A stretch of DNA of 64,000 nucleotides from Chitinivorax sp. PXF-14 (GTDB lineage Bacteria; Pseudomonadota; Gammaproteobacteria; Burkholderiales; SCOH01). Every line of letters starts with the position of its first letter. Positions within the stretch are counted from its first letter, which is position 1. The DNA lies in the NCBI RefSeq assembly GCF_040812015.1, contig NZ_JBFNXJ010000010.1, positions 1 through 64,000 on the forward strand, given 5' to 3'. This document shows, one piece after another, positions 43,190 through 51,593 of this stretch. The notes under the pieces are model-generated. The model searched no databases. It saw nothing but the letters and a program-made list of their open reading frames with translations, and was not told the origin of the DNA. The position numbers were made by a program, and so were the translations under genes.

Positions 43190-43639
43190 TTAACGGCCCG
43201 GTTTGCGCTTGATATACAGGGTTTTCGTCACCCTTGCCACCAGCTCGCCTGCATCGTTGACGATGTTGATCGGCAGCTCGGGCAGGTATTTCTCGCCGCC
43301 CGCCGTTTGCTCGCGGATCTCGCTCAGGATATTGTCGTTCAACTCGAAGTGGGCGCGCACCGTGCCGCGACCGGGGGAGATGAATTCGATGCTGGCCGAC
43401 TTGTCCCACACGAAATAGTCGCGGCCCAAGAGCTGCATCAGCATCAGCATGTAGAACGGATCGGTCATCGCGAACAGCGAGCCGCCGAAATGCGTGCCCA
43501 CGTAGTTGCGGTTGTACCAGCGCTGTTTCAGCGCCACCACCACTTCCCGATAGTCCGCACTGATCTTTTCGACCTTCACGCCAGCCCCGAGAAACGGGCC
43601 CCAGAGGTTGATCAGGGTTTTCATGAGACGAGGGGACAT
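43190..43639 (-). CDS. DUF4442/hotdog-fold putative thioesterase
   Basis: This 149-residue protein has DUF4442 features: LINLWGPFLGAGVKV at the start, then the RWYNRNYVGTHFGGSLFAMTDPFYMLMLMQLLG segment and VWDKSASIEFISPGRGTVRAHFEL. Members have a hotdog thioesterase fold with a presumed acyl-CoA or acyl-ACP substrate. ATG at 43639 was chosen because AAGG lies 8 bp upstream; two in-frame starts further up would sit on the SD itself. A TCAAACG-containing TetR-type box lies just before the gene (43658-43669). Confidence 0.72.
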   Translation of the reverse strand: MSPRLMKTLINLWGPFLGAGVKVEKISADYREVVVALKQRWYNRNYVGTHFGGSLFAMTDPFYMLMLMQLLGRDYFVWDKSASIEFISPGRGTVRAHFELNDNILSEIREQTAGGEKYLPELPINIVNDAGELVARVTKTLYIKRKPGR

Positions 43640-43655
43640 CAGCATCACCTTATTT

Positions 43656-43669
43656 AAACAAGCGTTTGA
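43656..43669. promoter_or_regulatory. AAAC-n4-GTTT box upstream of the DUF4442 gene
   Basis: AAACAAGCGTTTGA contains an AAAC-AAGC-GTTT dyad. Read on the minus strand it is TCAAACGCTTGT, matching 10 of 12 bases of TCAAACGATTGA in the atuA operator (1353-1364). Such boxes are typical of TetR-type regulators of fatty-acid degradation. Confidence 0.45.
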
Positions 43670-43788
43670 TTGGCGATGGTCGCGGATGTGCCGCCGAATG
43701 TCAACTCCCAGCCCTTGGGCCGGGCGGGTCTAGCGGGAGGCCATATGCCGCCACCACCGGCAGTCCTGGCCATGCCAGGTGTTCGTGC

Positions 43789-44352
43789 TCAATGGTGGCC
43801 GGTTATATTGTGGTAGTAGGCCTTCAGCTGGGCCATGTCGCTTTCGATGTCGCCACTGGTCGTGAATGGCGCGCCGAAACCCGCGCGTTTGGTGCGGTAA
43901 TCGATATAGCCCGGCAGGATGGGGACGCCAGCGCCATGCGCGATCCAGTAGAAGCCGGTACGCCATTGCGACCCCTTGCGGCGCGTGCCTTCCGGCGCGA
44001 TGGCGATGGCGAGCTCGGGATGGCTGCGGAAGGCCTCGATCGTGGCATCGACCAGCCCGCCCGACGTGCGGCGGTCGACGGGGAGCCCGCCGAGCCAGCG
44101 CATCACCGGGCCGAACGGAAACGCGAACAGCGTGTGCTTGCCCATCCAGTAGATGCGCAGGCGATAGCGCAACACCAGCGCCAGGCCGATGACGAAATCC
44201 CAGTTGCTGGTGTGGGGCGCCACGATGACGACGTAGCGGCGTGCCGTGGGCAGCTCGCCCTCGAGGCGCCAGCCGGATAGCCTGAGAAAGCCGCCGGCCA
44301 GCCCGTGCAGCACGCTGCGCAGGACAGGGGTGTCAAGAAAAGTGGTTTGCAT
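43789..44352 (-). CDS. Lysophospholipid acyltransferase-like protein (PlsC-like)
   Basis: This 187-residue protein belongs to the PlsC acyltransferase superfamily: catalytic HX4D in VVIVAPHTSNWDFVIG, then YWMGKHTLFAFPFGPVMRWLGGLPVDRR and the AIAPEGTRRKGSQWRTGFYWIA block. It is short for a 1-acylglycerol-3-phosphate acyltransferase, so it is better left at the superfamily level. Hydrophobic stretches flank the active site. It lies between DUF4442 and DUF4124 genes on the same strand; the shared lipid theme with the DUF4442 thioesterase is only suggestive. Confidence 0.78.
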   Translation of the reverse strand: MQTTFLDTPVLRSVLHGLAGGFLRLSGWRLEGELPTARRYVVIVAPHTSNWDFVIGLALVLRYRLRIYWMGKHTLFAFPFGPVMRWLGGLPVDRRTSGGLVDATIEAFRSHPELAIAIAPEGTRRKGSQWRTGFYWIAHGAGVPILPGYIDYRTKRAGFGAPFTTSGDIESDMAQLKAYYHNITGHH

Positions 44353-44365
44353 GTCTTTGGTGGAA

Positions 44366-44392
44366 ACAGGGGCCGGTACATTGCCGGCCCCT
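44366..44392 (-). terminator. Hairpin terminator after the DUF4124 gene
   Basis: AGGGGCCGG (44368-44376) pairs with CCGGCCCCT (44384-44392). The minus-direction flank is TGTTTCC, a weak T-tract. It separates the pyrE-DUF4124 unit from the acyltransferase gene. Confidence 0.5.
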
Positions 44393-44417
44393 TGTATTAT
44401 TGCGGGTTGTACGGTGC

Positions 44418-45017
44418 TTACTTCTTGCCGGCACGCAGCTCGATGAAACGCTGCTTGTCCTGCTCGGCCTTCATGCGGATGTTGACCTTCTCGTTTTCCT
44501 TGGCTTTGACCAGCTCGTCGATACGCTTGAGCTCGTCCTGATCGCGCGCGATGTCGTTCTGTAGATCGGGCGGGATCGGTTTCTTGGCCTTTTCATACAT
44601 GCCAAGGCGCTTGTAGCGATCGTTCAGGCGCTGCTCCGCCACCTTGCGGCGCAGCTGGTGCGACTTGATCTCCGCATCGACACCTTCGAGCGAGCGGTCG
44701 CGCAGCAGATCGACTTCTTCGGGCTTGGTGTAGGTCTTGAGCAAGGCGTTGTCGCGGCGGCGCTGTTCGAGCATGCGCTGCTCCTCGGGCGCCCCCTGGG
44801 CGCGCGCGGCCTGCTCGGCTTTTTCCGCCTGCGGATCTTTGGTGACGATGCCGCGGCGATTCATTTCCGTCGCCTCCGACTTGGCGTCCTGCGGCATCGG
44901 CGGCTTGTCGCTATATTGTGTGCGGCCGTGTTCGTCGACCCACTTGTAGGTGGTGGCGCCGGCCGTCGCGGCGAACAGCGCTGACGCCACGGCAAGCAGC
45001 ATGGTGGCCTTGTTCAT
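44418..45017 (-). CDS. DUF4124-domain secreted protein with coiled coil
   Basis: This 199-residue protein has a signal peptide (NKATMLLAVASALFAATAGA) followed directly by a DUF4124 domain (TYKWVDEHGRTQYSDKPPMP, residues about 24-45). The remainder is a highly charged helical region with many Lys, Glu, Arg and Gln, probably a coiled coil (RDQDELKRIDELVKAKENEKVNIRMKAEQD). Its function is unknown. The start overlaps the pyrE stop (TGATG), so it is translated from the pyrE message; any link between the two activities is unclear. Confidence 0.78.
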   Translation of the reverse strand: MNKATMLLAVASALFAATAGATTYKWVDEHGRTQYSDKPPMPQDAKSEATEMNRRGIVTKDPQAEKAEQAARAQGAPEEQRMLEQRRRDNALLKTYTKPEEVDLLRDRSLEGVDAEIKSHQLRRKVAEQRLNDRYKRLGMYEKAKKPIPPDLQNDIARDQDELKRIDELVKAKENEKVNIRMKAEQDKQRFIELRAGKK

Positions 45018-45658
45018 CACTGCACTCCGTATTGCTCGCGATAGCGTGCCACCGCTTCTTCATACTGCTTGAGCTCGGCGTGGCCCGACAGGTAGACCAG
45101 CAGGTCGCCGAGCGAGGCGATGCTGATGACCGGGATGCCGTATTCGAGCTCGACTTCCTGTACCGCGGACAACTCGCCCTTGCCGCGTTCCATGCGGTCC
45201 AGCGCGATCACCACGCCGGCTGGCCTGGCGCCGGCGGCGTAGATCATGTCCATCGATTCGCGTACCGAGGTGCCGGCCGAGATCACGTCGTCGATGATCA
45301 ATACCTTGCCCTTGAGCGGCGCACCGACCAGCGTGCCGCCTTCGCCGTGGTCCTTGGCTTCCTTGCGGTTGTAGGCATAGGGGATGTTGCGGCCCTTGTC
45401 GGCGAGCGCGATCGCCGTGCCCGACGCGAGTGGGATGCCCTTGTAGGCGGGTCCGAACAGCACATCGAACTCGATGCCGGATGCGATGATCGCCTCGGCG
45501 TAGAAACGCGTCAGCCGGGCCAGGCTCAAGCCGTCGTGGAACAGCCCGGCATTGAAGAAATAGGGGGAAAGTCGACCGGCCTTGGTCTTGTACTCGCCGA
45601 ACAGCAATACCTTCTGTTCGATGGCAAATTCGATGAACTGGGTACGGAATTCGTCCAT
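45017..45658 (-). CDS. pyrE: Orotate phosphoribosyltransferase
   Basis: This 213-residue enzyme makes OMP from orotate and PRPP. The PRPP loop is [21 protein letters not shown]; other signatures are [28 protein letters not shown] and [18 protein letters not shown] at 45658 gives exactly the E. coli length; an in-frame TTG at 45682 would add 8 residues. A small palindrome ATGCTAAAGCAT lies at 45682-45693, in the region divergent from xthA. It is co-transcribed with the DUF4124 gene. Confidence 0.94.
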   Translation of the reverse strand: MDEFRTQFIEFAIEQKVLLFGEYKTKAGRLSPYFFNAGLFHDGLSLARLTRFYAEAIIASGIEFDVLFGPAYKGIPLASGTAIALADKGRNIPYAYNRKEAKDHGEGGTLVGAPLKGKVLIIDDVISAGTSVRESMDMIYAAGARPAGVVIALDRMERGKGELSAVQEVELEYGIPVISIASLGDLLVYLSGHAELKQYEEAVARYREQYGVQ

Positions 45659-45760
45659 GGTTGTATATCGAAAATTAGACAATGCTAAAGCATAGCACAG
45701 GCCATGTGCGGCGCTACATTTGGGTTACACTGCGGCGATTCAATCCACTGGGGCCGATCC

Positions 45761-46534
45761 ATGCGCATCATTTCCGCCAATCTCAACGGTATCCGTTCCG
45801 CCGCTAACAAGGGCTTTTTCGACTGGCTGCCGCAACAGCATGCCGATGTCGTCTGCCTGCAGGAATTGAAGGCCCAGGATGCCGACCTGAGCGATGCGAT
45901 GCGCCGTCCCGATGCCCTGTATGGCTACTTTCATTGCGCCGAGAAAAAGGGCTACAGCGGCGTCGGCATCTACAGCCGGCGCGAGCCGGATCAGGTGATC
46001 GAGGGGCTCGGCATCGCCGACATCGATGCCGAGGGCCGCTACCTGCGTGTCGATTTCGGAAAGCTCAGCGTGGTCTCGCTCTACCTGCCGTCCGGGTCGA
46101 GCTCGGAAGAGCGCCAGCAGATCAAGTTCAGCTTCATGGAACGCTTCTACCCCCATCTCGCCGAGCTGGCCCAAAGCGGCCGCGAGATCGTACTGTGCGG
46201 CGACTGGAACATCGCCCATCGCGAGATCGACCTGAAGAACTGGAAGGGCAACCTGAAGAATTCCGGCTTTCTGCCCGAAGAGCGCGCCTGGATCGGCAAG
46301 GTGTTCGACGAGCTGGGCTGGGTCGATGCCTGGCGCAGGCTCTACCCCGAGGCGCCCGGCTACACCTGGTGGTCGAATCGCGGCCAGGCCTATGCCAAGG
46401 ATGTGGGCTGGCGCATCGACTACCACATCACGACGCCGGGGATCGGCGCTGCGGCCCAATCTGCATCGATCTACAAGGAACAGAAGTTCTCGGATCACGC
46501 GCCGTTGATCGTGGATTACGACTGGACGGCATGA
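45761..46534 (+). CDS. xthA: Exodeoxyribonuclease III family AP endonuclease
   Basis: This 257-residue enzyme removes 3' blocks and cuts abasic sites. The EEP fold is complete: RIISANLNGIRSAANKGFFDWL, VVCLQELKAQ, GYSGVGIYSRR, VLCGDWNIAHREIDLKNWK, YTWWSNRGQAYAKDVGWRIDYH and FSDHAPLIVDYDW, including the catalytic Glu, Asp and His. ATG at 45761 begins the fold. It is divergent from pyrE and convergent with ahpF. Confidence 0.92.
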   Translation: MRIISANLNGIRSAANKGFFDWLPQQHADVVCLQELKAQDADLSDAMRRPDALYGYFHCAEKKGYSGVGIYSRREPDQVIEGLGIADIDAEGRYLRVDFGKLSVVSLYLPSGSSSEERQQIKFSFMERFYPHLAELAQSGREIVLCGDWNIAHREIDLKNWKGNLKNSGFLPEERAWIGKVFDELGWVDAWRRLYPEAPGYTWWSNRGQAYAKDVGWRIDYHITTPGIGAAAQSASIYKEQKFSDHAPLIVDYDWTA

Positions 46535-46554
46535 GCACCCGCCACGGGCAGCAC

Positions 46555-46580
46555 AAACGGGGGGGGGGATGCCCCCGTTT
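46555..46580 (-). terminator. G/C hairpin terminator after ahpF
   Basis: AAACGGGGG and CCCCCGTTT face each other across a G-rich loop (46555-46580), between convergent xthA and ahpF. The plus strand has ten consecutive G, which is prone to slippage. Confidence 0.5.
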
Positions 46581-46585
46581 CCGTT

Positions 46586-48148
46586 TCAGGCGGTGACCGA
46601 GCTGCGGATCAGGTGGTCAAACGCCCCAAGCGCAGCCTTCGAGCCTTCGCCCATGGCGATGATGATCTGCTTGTAAGGCACCGTGGTGGCGTCACCGGCC
46701 GCGAAGACGCCGGGCAGCGAGGTCTGGCCGCGCGCATCGACTTCGATCTCGCCACGTGGCGACAGCTCGATCGTGCCCTTGAGCCAGTCGGTATTGGGCA
46801 GCAGGCCGATCTGCACGAACACGCCTTCGAGCTCGACACGGTGGCGCTCGCCGCGCTGGCGGTCCTGGTAGACCAGGCCGTTGACCTTGCCGTCGGCGCC
46901 GCTCACCTCGGTCGTTTGCGCCTCGGTGATCACGGTCACATTGGGCAGGCTGGCGAGCTTCTTTTGCAGCACCGCATCGGCGCGCAGCTTGCTATCGAAT
47001 TCGAGCAGCGTGACATGGCTGACGATGCCGGCCAGGTCGATCGCCGCCTCGACGCCCGAGTTGCCGCCGCCGACGACGGCAACTCGCTTGCCCTTGAACA
47101 GCGGGCCGTCGCAGTGCGGGCAATAGGCCACGCCGCGGCCGCGGTATTCCTTCTCGCCGGGCACGTTCATCTCACGCCAGCGCGCGCCGGTGGCGATGAT
47201 CACGCTCTTGCTCATGAGCGTGGCGCCACTGGCCAGCTTCACGCCGGTCAGGCCGTTGCCGTTGGCGGCGACCAGCCCGTCGGCGCGTTGCAGGTTGATC
47301 ACGTCGACATCGTATTCCTTGACGTGCTGTTCCAGCGCCATCGACAGCTTGGGGCCCTCGGTTTCCTTCACAGAGATGAAGTTCTCGATGGCCAGCGTGT
47401 CCATCACCTGGCCACCGAAACGCTCGGCCACGATGCCGGTACGGATGCCCTTGCGTGCGGCGTAGATCGCCGCTGCCGCACCGGCGGGGCCGCCACCGAC
47501 GATCAGCACGTCGAACGGGGCCTTGTCGGCCAACTGGGCGGCCTCACGCTCGGCGGCGCCGGTGTCGAGCTTGGCGAGAATTTCCTCGAGCGTCATGCGG
47601 CCCTGGCCGAACGGCTCGCCGTTCAGGTAGACCGAGGGCACGGCCATGATCTGGCGGGTGTTGACCTCGTCCTGGAACACCGCGCCATCGACCATGGTGT
47701 GACGGATGTTGGGGTTCAGCACGGCCATCAGGTTCAGCGCCTGCACGACATCCGGGCAGTTGTGGCAGGACAGCGAGATGAAGGTTTCGAATTCGAACGG
47801 GCCTGACAGGCCGCAAATCTGCTCGATCACCGCCGGCTCGACCTTGGCCGGGTGGCCGCCGACCTGCAGCAGCGCGAGCACCAGCGAGGTGAATTCATGC
47901 CCCATCGGCACGCCGGCGAAATGCACGCGCGCGGCCTCGCCTGGCAAGCCCACGGAGAACGACGGCCGGCGGGTATCCTGGCCATCTTCGCGGATGCTGA
48001 CGTGTGGCGACAGCGTGGCGATGTCGTCGAGCAGGCTGCGGATTTCCTGTGCCTTGGCACTGCCGTCGAGCGAGGCGACGAGTTCGATCGGGCGTTGCAG
48101 TTTTTCGAGATAGGCCTTGAGTTGGGTCTTGATCGCGGTATCGAGCAT
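46586..48148 (-). CDS. ahpF: Alkyl hydroperoxide reductase subunit F
   Basis: This 520-residue flavoprotein uses NADH to re-reduce AhpC. The N-terminal tandem thioredoxin fold carries the CHNC active site ([15 protein letters not shown]); then follow an FAD site ([20 protein letters not shown]), the second redox centre CPHCDGP and an NADH site ([19 protein letters not shown]), with the C-terminal [24 protein letters not shown]. Length equals E. coli AhpF (521). It lies about 105 bp downstream of ahpC, with two hairpins between them, and probably shares its promoter. Confidence 0.94.
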   Translation of the reverse strand: MLDTAIKTQLKAYLEKLQRPIELVASLDGSAKAQEIRSLLDDIATLSPHVSIREDGQDTRRPSFSVGLPGEAARVHFAGVPMGHEFTSLVLALLQVGGHPAKVEPAVIEQICGLSGPFEFETFISLSCHNCPDVVQALNLMAVLNPNIRHTMVDGAVFQDEVNTRQIMAVPSVYLNGEPFGQGRMTLEEILAKLDTGAAEREAAQLADKAPFDVLIVGGGPAGAAAAIYAARKGIRTGIVAERFGGQVMDTLAIENFISVKETEGPKLSMALEQHVKEYDVDVINLQRADGLVAANGNGLTGVKLASGATLMSKSVIIATGARWREMNVPGEKEYRGRGVAYCPHCDGPLFKGKRVAVVGGGNSGVEAAIDLAGIVSHVTLLEFDSKLRADAVLQKKLASLPNVTVITEAQTTEVSGADGKVNGLVYQDRQRGERHRVELEGVFVQIGLLPNTDWLKGTIELSPRGEIEVDARGQTSLPGVFAAGDATTVPYKQIIIAMGEGSKAALGAFDHLIRSSVTA

Positions 48149-48177
48149 GGCGGGTTCCTTGCAATGAATCTCAATGG

Positions 48178-48245
48178 AAAGGCGTCTGTGGCATCGCGTG
48201 GAGACGCCTTTGCGCTGACATCCCGGGAGCCCGCCTGGGCTCCCG
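48178..48245 (-). promoter_or_regulatory. Two intercistronic hairpins between ahpC and ahpF
   Basis: AAAGGCGTCT (48178-48187) pairs with AGACGCCTTT (48202-48211), and CGGGAGCCC (48224-48232) pairs with GGGCTCCCG (48237-48245). Neither has a long T-run in the minus direction. They may stabilise the ahpC message or partly terminate, giving more AhpC than AhpF. Confidence 0.5.
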
Positions 48246-48254
48246 TGGCGGGGT

Positions 48255-48821
48255 TTAAATCTTGCCGACCAGGTCGAGCGACGGCGCCAGCGTTTCGGCA
48301 CCCGGCGTCCACTTGGCGGGGCAGACTTCGCCCGGGTGCGAGGCGACGTACTGCGCTGCCTGTACCTTGCGCAGCAGTTCCTTGGCGTCGCGGCCGATGC
48401 CCAGGTCGTGGATTTCGGCAACCTTGATCTGGCCTTCCGGATTGATCACGAAGGTGCCGCGCAGCGCCAGGCCTTCTTCCTCGATCATCACGTCGAAATT
48501 GCGGGTGATGGTGCCGGTCGGGTCGCCGATCATCGGGTAGTTGATCTTCTTGATCGTGTCCGAAGTGTCGTGCCACGCCTTGTGGGTGAAGTGGGTGTCG
48601 GTCGAGACCGAGTAGATTTCCACGCCCAGCTTCTTGAACTGCTCGTATTCATCGGCCAGGTCGCCGAGTTCGGTCGGGCAGACGAAGGTGAAGTCGGCCG
48701 GGTAGAAGAACACGACGGACCACTTGCCCTTCAGGTTTTCGTCGGTGACCGGGACGAACTTGCCTTCGTGGTAAGCGGTGGCCTTGAATGGTTTGATCGT
48801 GGAATTGATGAGGGAAGACAT
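48255..48821 (-). CDS. ahpC: Alkyl hydroperoxide reductase subunit C (2-Cys peroxiredoxin)
   Basis: This 188-residue peroxiredoxin reduces peroxides. Peroxidatic Cys48 is in [18 protein letters not shown] and resolving Cys167 in [11 protein letters not shown]. The [26 protein letters not shown] segment is typical of the AhpC/Prx1 group. ATG at 48821 is preceded by a purine-rich SD (AAGGAG). An OxyR-like site lies about 65-100 bp upstream. Confidence 0.95.
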   Translation of the reverse strand: MSSLINSTIKPFKATAYHEGKFVPVTDENLKGKWSVVFFYPADFTFVCPTELGDLADEYEQFKKLGVEIYSVSTDTHFTHKAWHDTSDTIKKINYPMIGDPTGTITRNFDVMIEEEGLALRGTFVINPEGQIKVAEIHDLGIGRDAKELLRKVQAAQYVASHPGEVCPAKWTPGAETLAPSLDLVGKI

Positions 48822-48886
48822 CTGCTTGCTCCTTGGTTGAACGAAGGGTGTGAGCGAATCTTAGGAGCAGGCGGGTTATTCGTAAA

Positions 48887-48923
48887 ATTAAATGATCAAA
48901 TAAAATTGATAGAAATTAACTAT
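48887..48923 (-). promoter_or_regulatory. OxyR-like binding site upstream of ahpC
   Basis: The dyad ATAG-N7-CTAT is perfect (48909-48923 on either strand). Continuing on the minus strand, the next two tetrads at 7-bp steps (ATTT, TAAT) agree at two positions each with the second OxyR half (ATAG, CTAT). The region is very AT-rich and lies in the ahpC promoter. The OxyR gene is not in this window. Confidence 0.5.
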
Positions 48924-48980
48924 TAACAAGTTGTATAAAGAGGCGGCTGGACTGCGCCGCCTCGGGTGAGGCTTATTCCT

Positions 48981-50252
48981 TCAGTCTTCGTCGCGCCAGG
49001 GCGCAACCTTGAACAGCAGCGCCATGCCGGGCAGCGCCAGCACCGTGCACAGCAGGAAGAAGCCGAGCCAGCCCAGCTGCTCGACCAGCAGGCCGGTCGA
49101 GGCGTTGACTACGGTGCGCGGCAGCGAGGCGAGGCTGGTGAACAGCGCAAACTGGGTGGCGGTGTAGAGCGGGTTGGTGGTCTTGGCGATGAAGCCGGTG
49201 AAGGCAGCGGTGCCGAGGCCTACGCCGAGCGCTTCGAAGCTGATCACCACCGCGAGCATGCCGCGCTCGGTGGCGCCGATCGCGGCGAAATGGCCTTGCG
49301 ACGATAGCCAGGCGAAGCCGAGAATGGACACCACCTGCACCACGCCGAACAGCCACAGCGCCCGGTTGATGCCGAGCTTGACCATCCAGATGCCGCCGAG
49401 CAGCGCGCCGATCACGCTCGGCCACAGCCCGGCGTGCTTGGCGACAAGGCCGATGTCGGTCTTGCTGAAGCCCATGTCGAGATAGAATGGCGTGGCAAGC
49501 GCCGTGGCCATGCTGTCGCCGAGCTTGTACAGCACCAGGAAGGCCAGGATCAGCGCGGCGTGGCGCCAGCCGTGGCGCGTCATGAACTCGTGGAAGGGCT
49601 CGACCACGGCCTCGCGCAGCGTCTTGGGCGGCGCGCCGATCAGCCTGGGCTCGCTCACCAGCAGCGTCATCAGGATGCCGGGCAGCATGAACAGGGAGGT
49701 GACTGCGAACACGCTGCTCCATGGCAGGTGGTCGGCGAGGATCAGTGACAGCGAGCCCGGTACCAGGCCGGCGATGCGGTAGGCATTGATGTAGACCGAG
49801 TTGCCGAGGCCCAGCTCGGCATCGGGCAGGATCTCGCGGCGGTAGGCGTCGAGCACGATGTCCTGCGAGGCCGAGAAGAAGGCGACGGCGACGCACAGGT
49901 AGGCGATATGCCACAGATCGAGCTGCGGCTGATACAGGCCGAACAGCGGGATCGAGCCCGCCAGCAGCAGTTGCGACAGCAGCATCCAGCCGCGCCGGCG
50001 GCCGAGCCAGGGCAGCGTGAAGCGATCCATCAGCGGCGACCACAGGAACTTCCAGGTGTAGGGCAGCTGGATTAGCGCGAACAGCCCGATGGCCTTGAGG
50101 TCGACATGTTCGCTACGGAGCCACGCCGGCACCAGCTGCAGCAACAGGTAAAGCGGCAGGCCGGAGCTGAAGCCGGTGAACACGCAGGTCAGCATGCGGC
50201 GGTTGAGCAGGGCCTGGCGCAGGCTCTCGGGCTGGGGCTGGGGCTGGGTCAT
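48981..50252 (-). CDS. ampG: AmpG-type muropeptide/MFS permease
   Basis: This 423-residue membrane protein has about 12 TM helices and AmpG signatures: VFTGFSSGLPLYLLLQLVPAWLR, LIQLPYTWKFLWSPLMDRF, the RRRGWMLLSQLLLAGSI segment, and AFFSASQDIVLDAYRREIL. AmpG imports anhydromuropeptides for cell-wall recycling. The length is close to the core of E. coli AmpG but lacks its C-terminal extension. ATG at 50252 is the start. A single gene, divergent from a STAS gene. Confidence 0.85.
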   Translation of the reverse strand: MTQPQPQPESLRQALLNRRMLTCVFTGFSSGLPLYLLLQLVPAWLRSEHVDLKAIGLFALIQLPYTWKFLWSPLMDRFTLPWLGRRRGWMLLSQLLLAGSIPLFGLYQPQLDLWHIAYLCVAVAFFSASQDIVLDAYRREILPDAELGLGNSVYINAYRIAGLVPGSLSLILADHLPWSSVFAVTSLFMLPGILMTLLVSEPRLIGAPPKTLREAVVEPFHEFMTRHGWRHAALILAFLVLYKLGDSMATALATPFYLDMGFSKTDIGLVAKHAGLWPSVIGALLGGIWMVKLGINRALWLFGVVQVVSILGFAWLSSQGHFAAIGATERGMLAVVISFEALGVGLGTAAFTGFIAKTTNPLYTATQFALFTSLASLPRTVVNASTGLLVEQLGWLGFFLLCTVLALPGMALLFKVAPWRDED

Positions 50253-50356
50253 CGTGGCGGGCGAAAAAGCGACGCGCTACCTTACCCGAAATCCGCCCGT
50301 CATGCAGCCGAGTGACTATAATCAAAGGCACTAGTCGAACGAATGAAGGGGGCACG

Positions 50357-50656
50357 GTGGATATTAGAACGGAACGTAGCGAGGACAAGGTCAGGTTCGT
50401 CCTCTCGGGTAGCTTCACCTTCGATGCCTACCGTGAGTTCAAGAGCCAGTACACGCCCATCCTCGACGAGGGCGGGTTCAAGGAAATGGAAATTGACCTG
50501 GGTGGCGTCGAATACCTCGACAGCTCGGCTCTGGGCATGTTGCTGCTGCTGCGCGAGCGGCTCGGCGGCAAGCCTATCGTGTTGTCGCACACCAAGGGTA
50601 CGGTGCGCCAGGTGCTCGAGATAGCCAACTTCCACCAGTTGTTCATGATGAGTTGA
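50357..50656 (+). CDS. STAS-domain protein (anti-sigma factor antagonist-like)
   Basis: This 99-residue protein is an isolated STAS domain: VRFVLSGSFTFDAYREFKSQY, then MEIDLGGVEYLDSSALGMLLLLRERLGGKPIVLSHTKGTVRQVLEIANFHQLF. The phosphorylatable Ser lies in the DSSALG motif, as in SpoIIAA and HsbA-type proteins, which are controlled by a kinase and phosphatase. No partner gene is adjacent. GTG at 50357 was chosen because GAAGGGGG lies at the right distance; another GTG at 50312 has no SD. A terminator follows. Confidence 0.82.
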   Translation: MDIRTERSEDKVRFVLSGSFTFDAYREFKSQYTPILDEGGFKEMEIDLGGVEYLDSSALGMLLLLRERLGGKPIVLSHTKGTVRQVLEIANFHQLFMMS

Positions 50657-50676
50657 ACGACGTGGGCAGAACGAAG

Positions 50677-50706
50677 ACAGCCGCCGCAGGGCGGCTGTTT
50701 GTTTTT
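50677..50706 (+). terminator. Intrinsic terminator of the STAS gene
   Basis: CAGCCGCC (50678-50685) pairs with GGCGGCTG (50690-50697) over GCAG, followed by TTTGTTTTT. The T-tract reaches the stop codon of the convergent DUF2520 gene. Confidence 0.8.
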
Positions 50707-51593
50707 CAGGATCGGCTTGGCGGGCCGTCGGCGAGTGTGTCGCGCAATGCGGCCAGCCGCTCGGCCGGCAATTGGCCGCGGGCGGTGGCCAGTTCGAGCG
50801 CGACCCACCCCAGCGCCCGGTAGGTCGGCAACACCGCCGGCAGGCGCGCCGCGATGGCGGCCTGATGGTGCGCCACGACGCCGGCGTCGCCGCGAGCCAC
50901 CGGACCGGTGAGGGCCTGCACCGTGCCGAGCCGCGAGACGTTGTCGAGCGTGCCGCGCAGCAGCGGTTGCAATGCCTCGATGGCTTGCGGGCGCGCGAGC
51001 CCGGCCTGCTCGAAACAGCGCAGGCTGGTTTCGAGCAGCGCGACCAGGTCGTTGCAGGCCAGCACGGCGGCGGCGTGGTACAGCGCCTTGTCCGCGCTCG
51101 CGACGGTAAAGGCGTGCCCGCCGATGGCCTCGACCCACGGGCGCAGCCGATCGACTGCCGCCTGATCGCCTTCGAGCGCGCAGTAGGTGCCGGTAAACCC
51201 GGCATGGCTCAGCCCGGGCGCGGCAAAACTCTGCAGCGGATGCAGGCTGGCTGTCTGCACGCCTTGCTGCGCCAGCGCGACAAGCGCCGTGGCCGGCTTG
51301 GCGCCGGACAGGTGGAAGGCGAGCTGACCCGCGTCGAGCGCACCCAGATCGGCCAGCCGGGCGGCAACGGCTTCGATCTCGTCGTCTGGCGCGGCGATCA
51401 GCCAGGCTTGCGCACGCGGTAGTCGGGACAGTTCGCTGACCGCCAGGCCATGGCCGATCCAATCGACCGCTGCCTGCGCGCTGTCGAGGCTGCGGTTGCA
51501 TACGGCGAGGATGTCACAGCAGCCGGCATCGTGCAGCCGCCTGGCGATCACCCGGCCTGCGCGGCCGGCGCCGATGACGTTGAGCGTGGTCAT
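50706..51593 (-). CDS. Rossmann-like/DUF2520 domain protein
   Basis: This 295-residue protein has an N-terminal Rossmann fold (TLNVIGAGRAGRVIARRLHDAG, GxGxxG) and a C-terminal helical DUF2520 domain (HLSGAKPATALVAL, SLHPLQSFAAPG, GHAFTVASADKALYHAAAVLACNDLVALLE). It resembles NADP-dependent 6-phosphogluconate- or ketopantoate-type dehydrogenases in architecture, but no reaction is known for this family in bacteria. It overlaps the next gene upstream (51590-52276) by 4 bp and ends the metX-metW-SDR-DUF2520 unit. Confidence 0.8.
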   Translation of the reverse strand: MTTLNVIGAGRAGRVIARRLHDAGCCDILAVCNRSLDSAQAAVDWIGHGLAVSELSRLPRAQAWLIAAPDDEIEAVAARLADLGALDAGQLAFHLSGAKPATALVALAQQGVQTASLHPLQSFAAPGLSHAGFTGTYCALEGDQAAVDRLRPWVEAIGGHAFTVASADKALYHAAAVLACNDLVALLETSLRCFEQAGLARPQAIEALQPLLRGTLDNVSRLGTVQALTGPVARGDAGVVAHHQAAIAARLPAVLPTYRALGWVALELATARGQLPAERLAALRDTLADGPPSRS

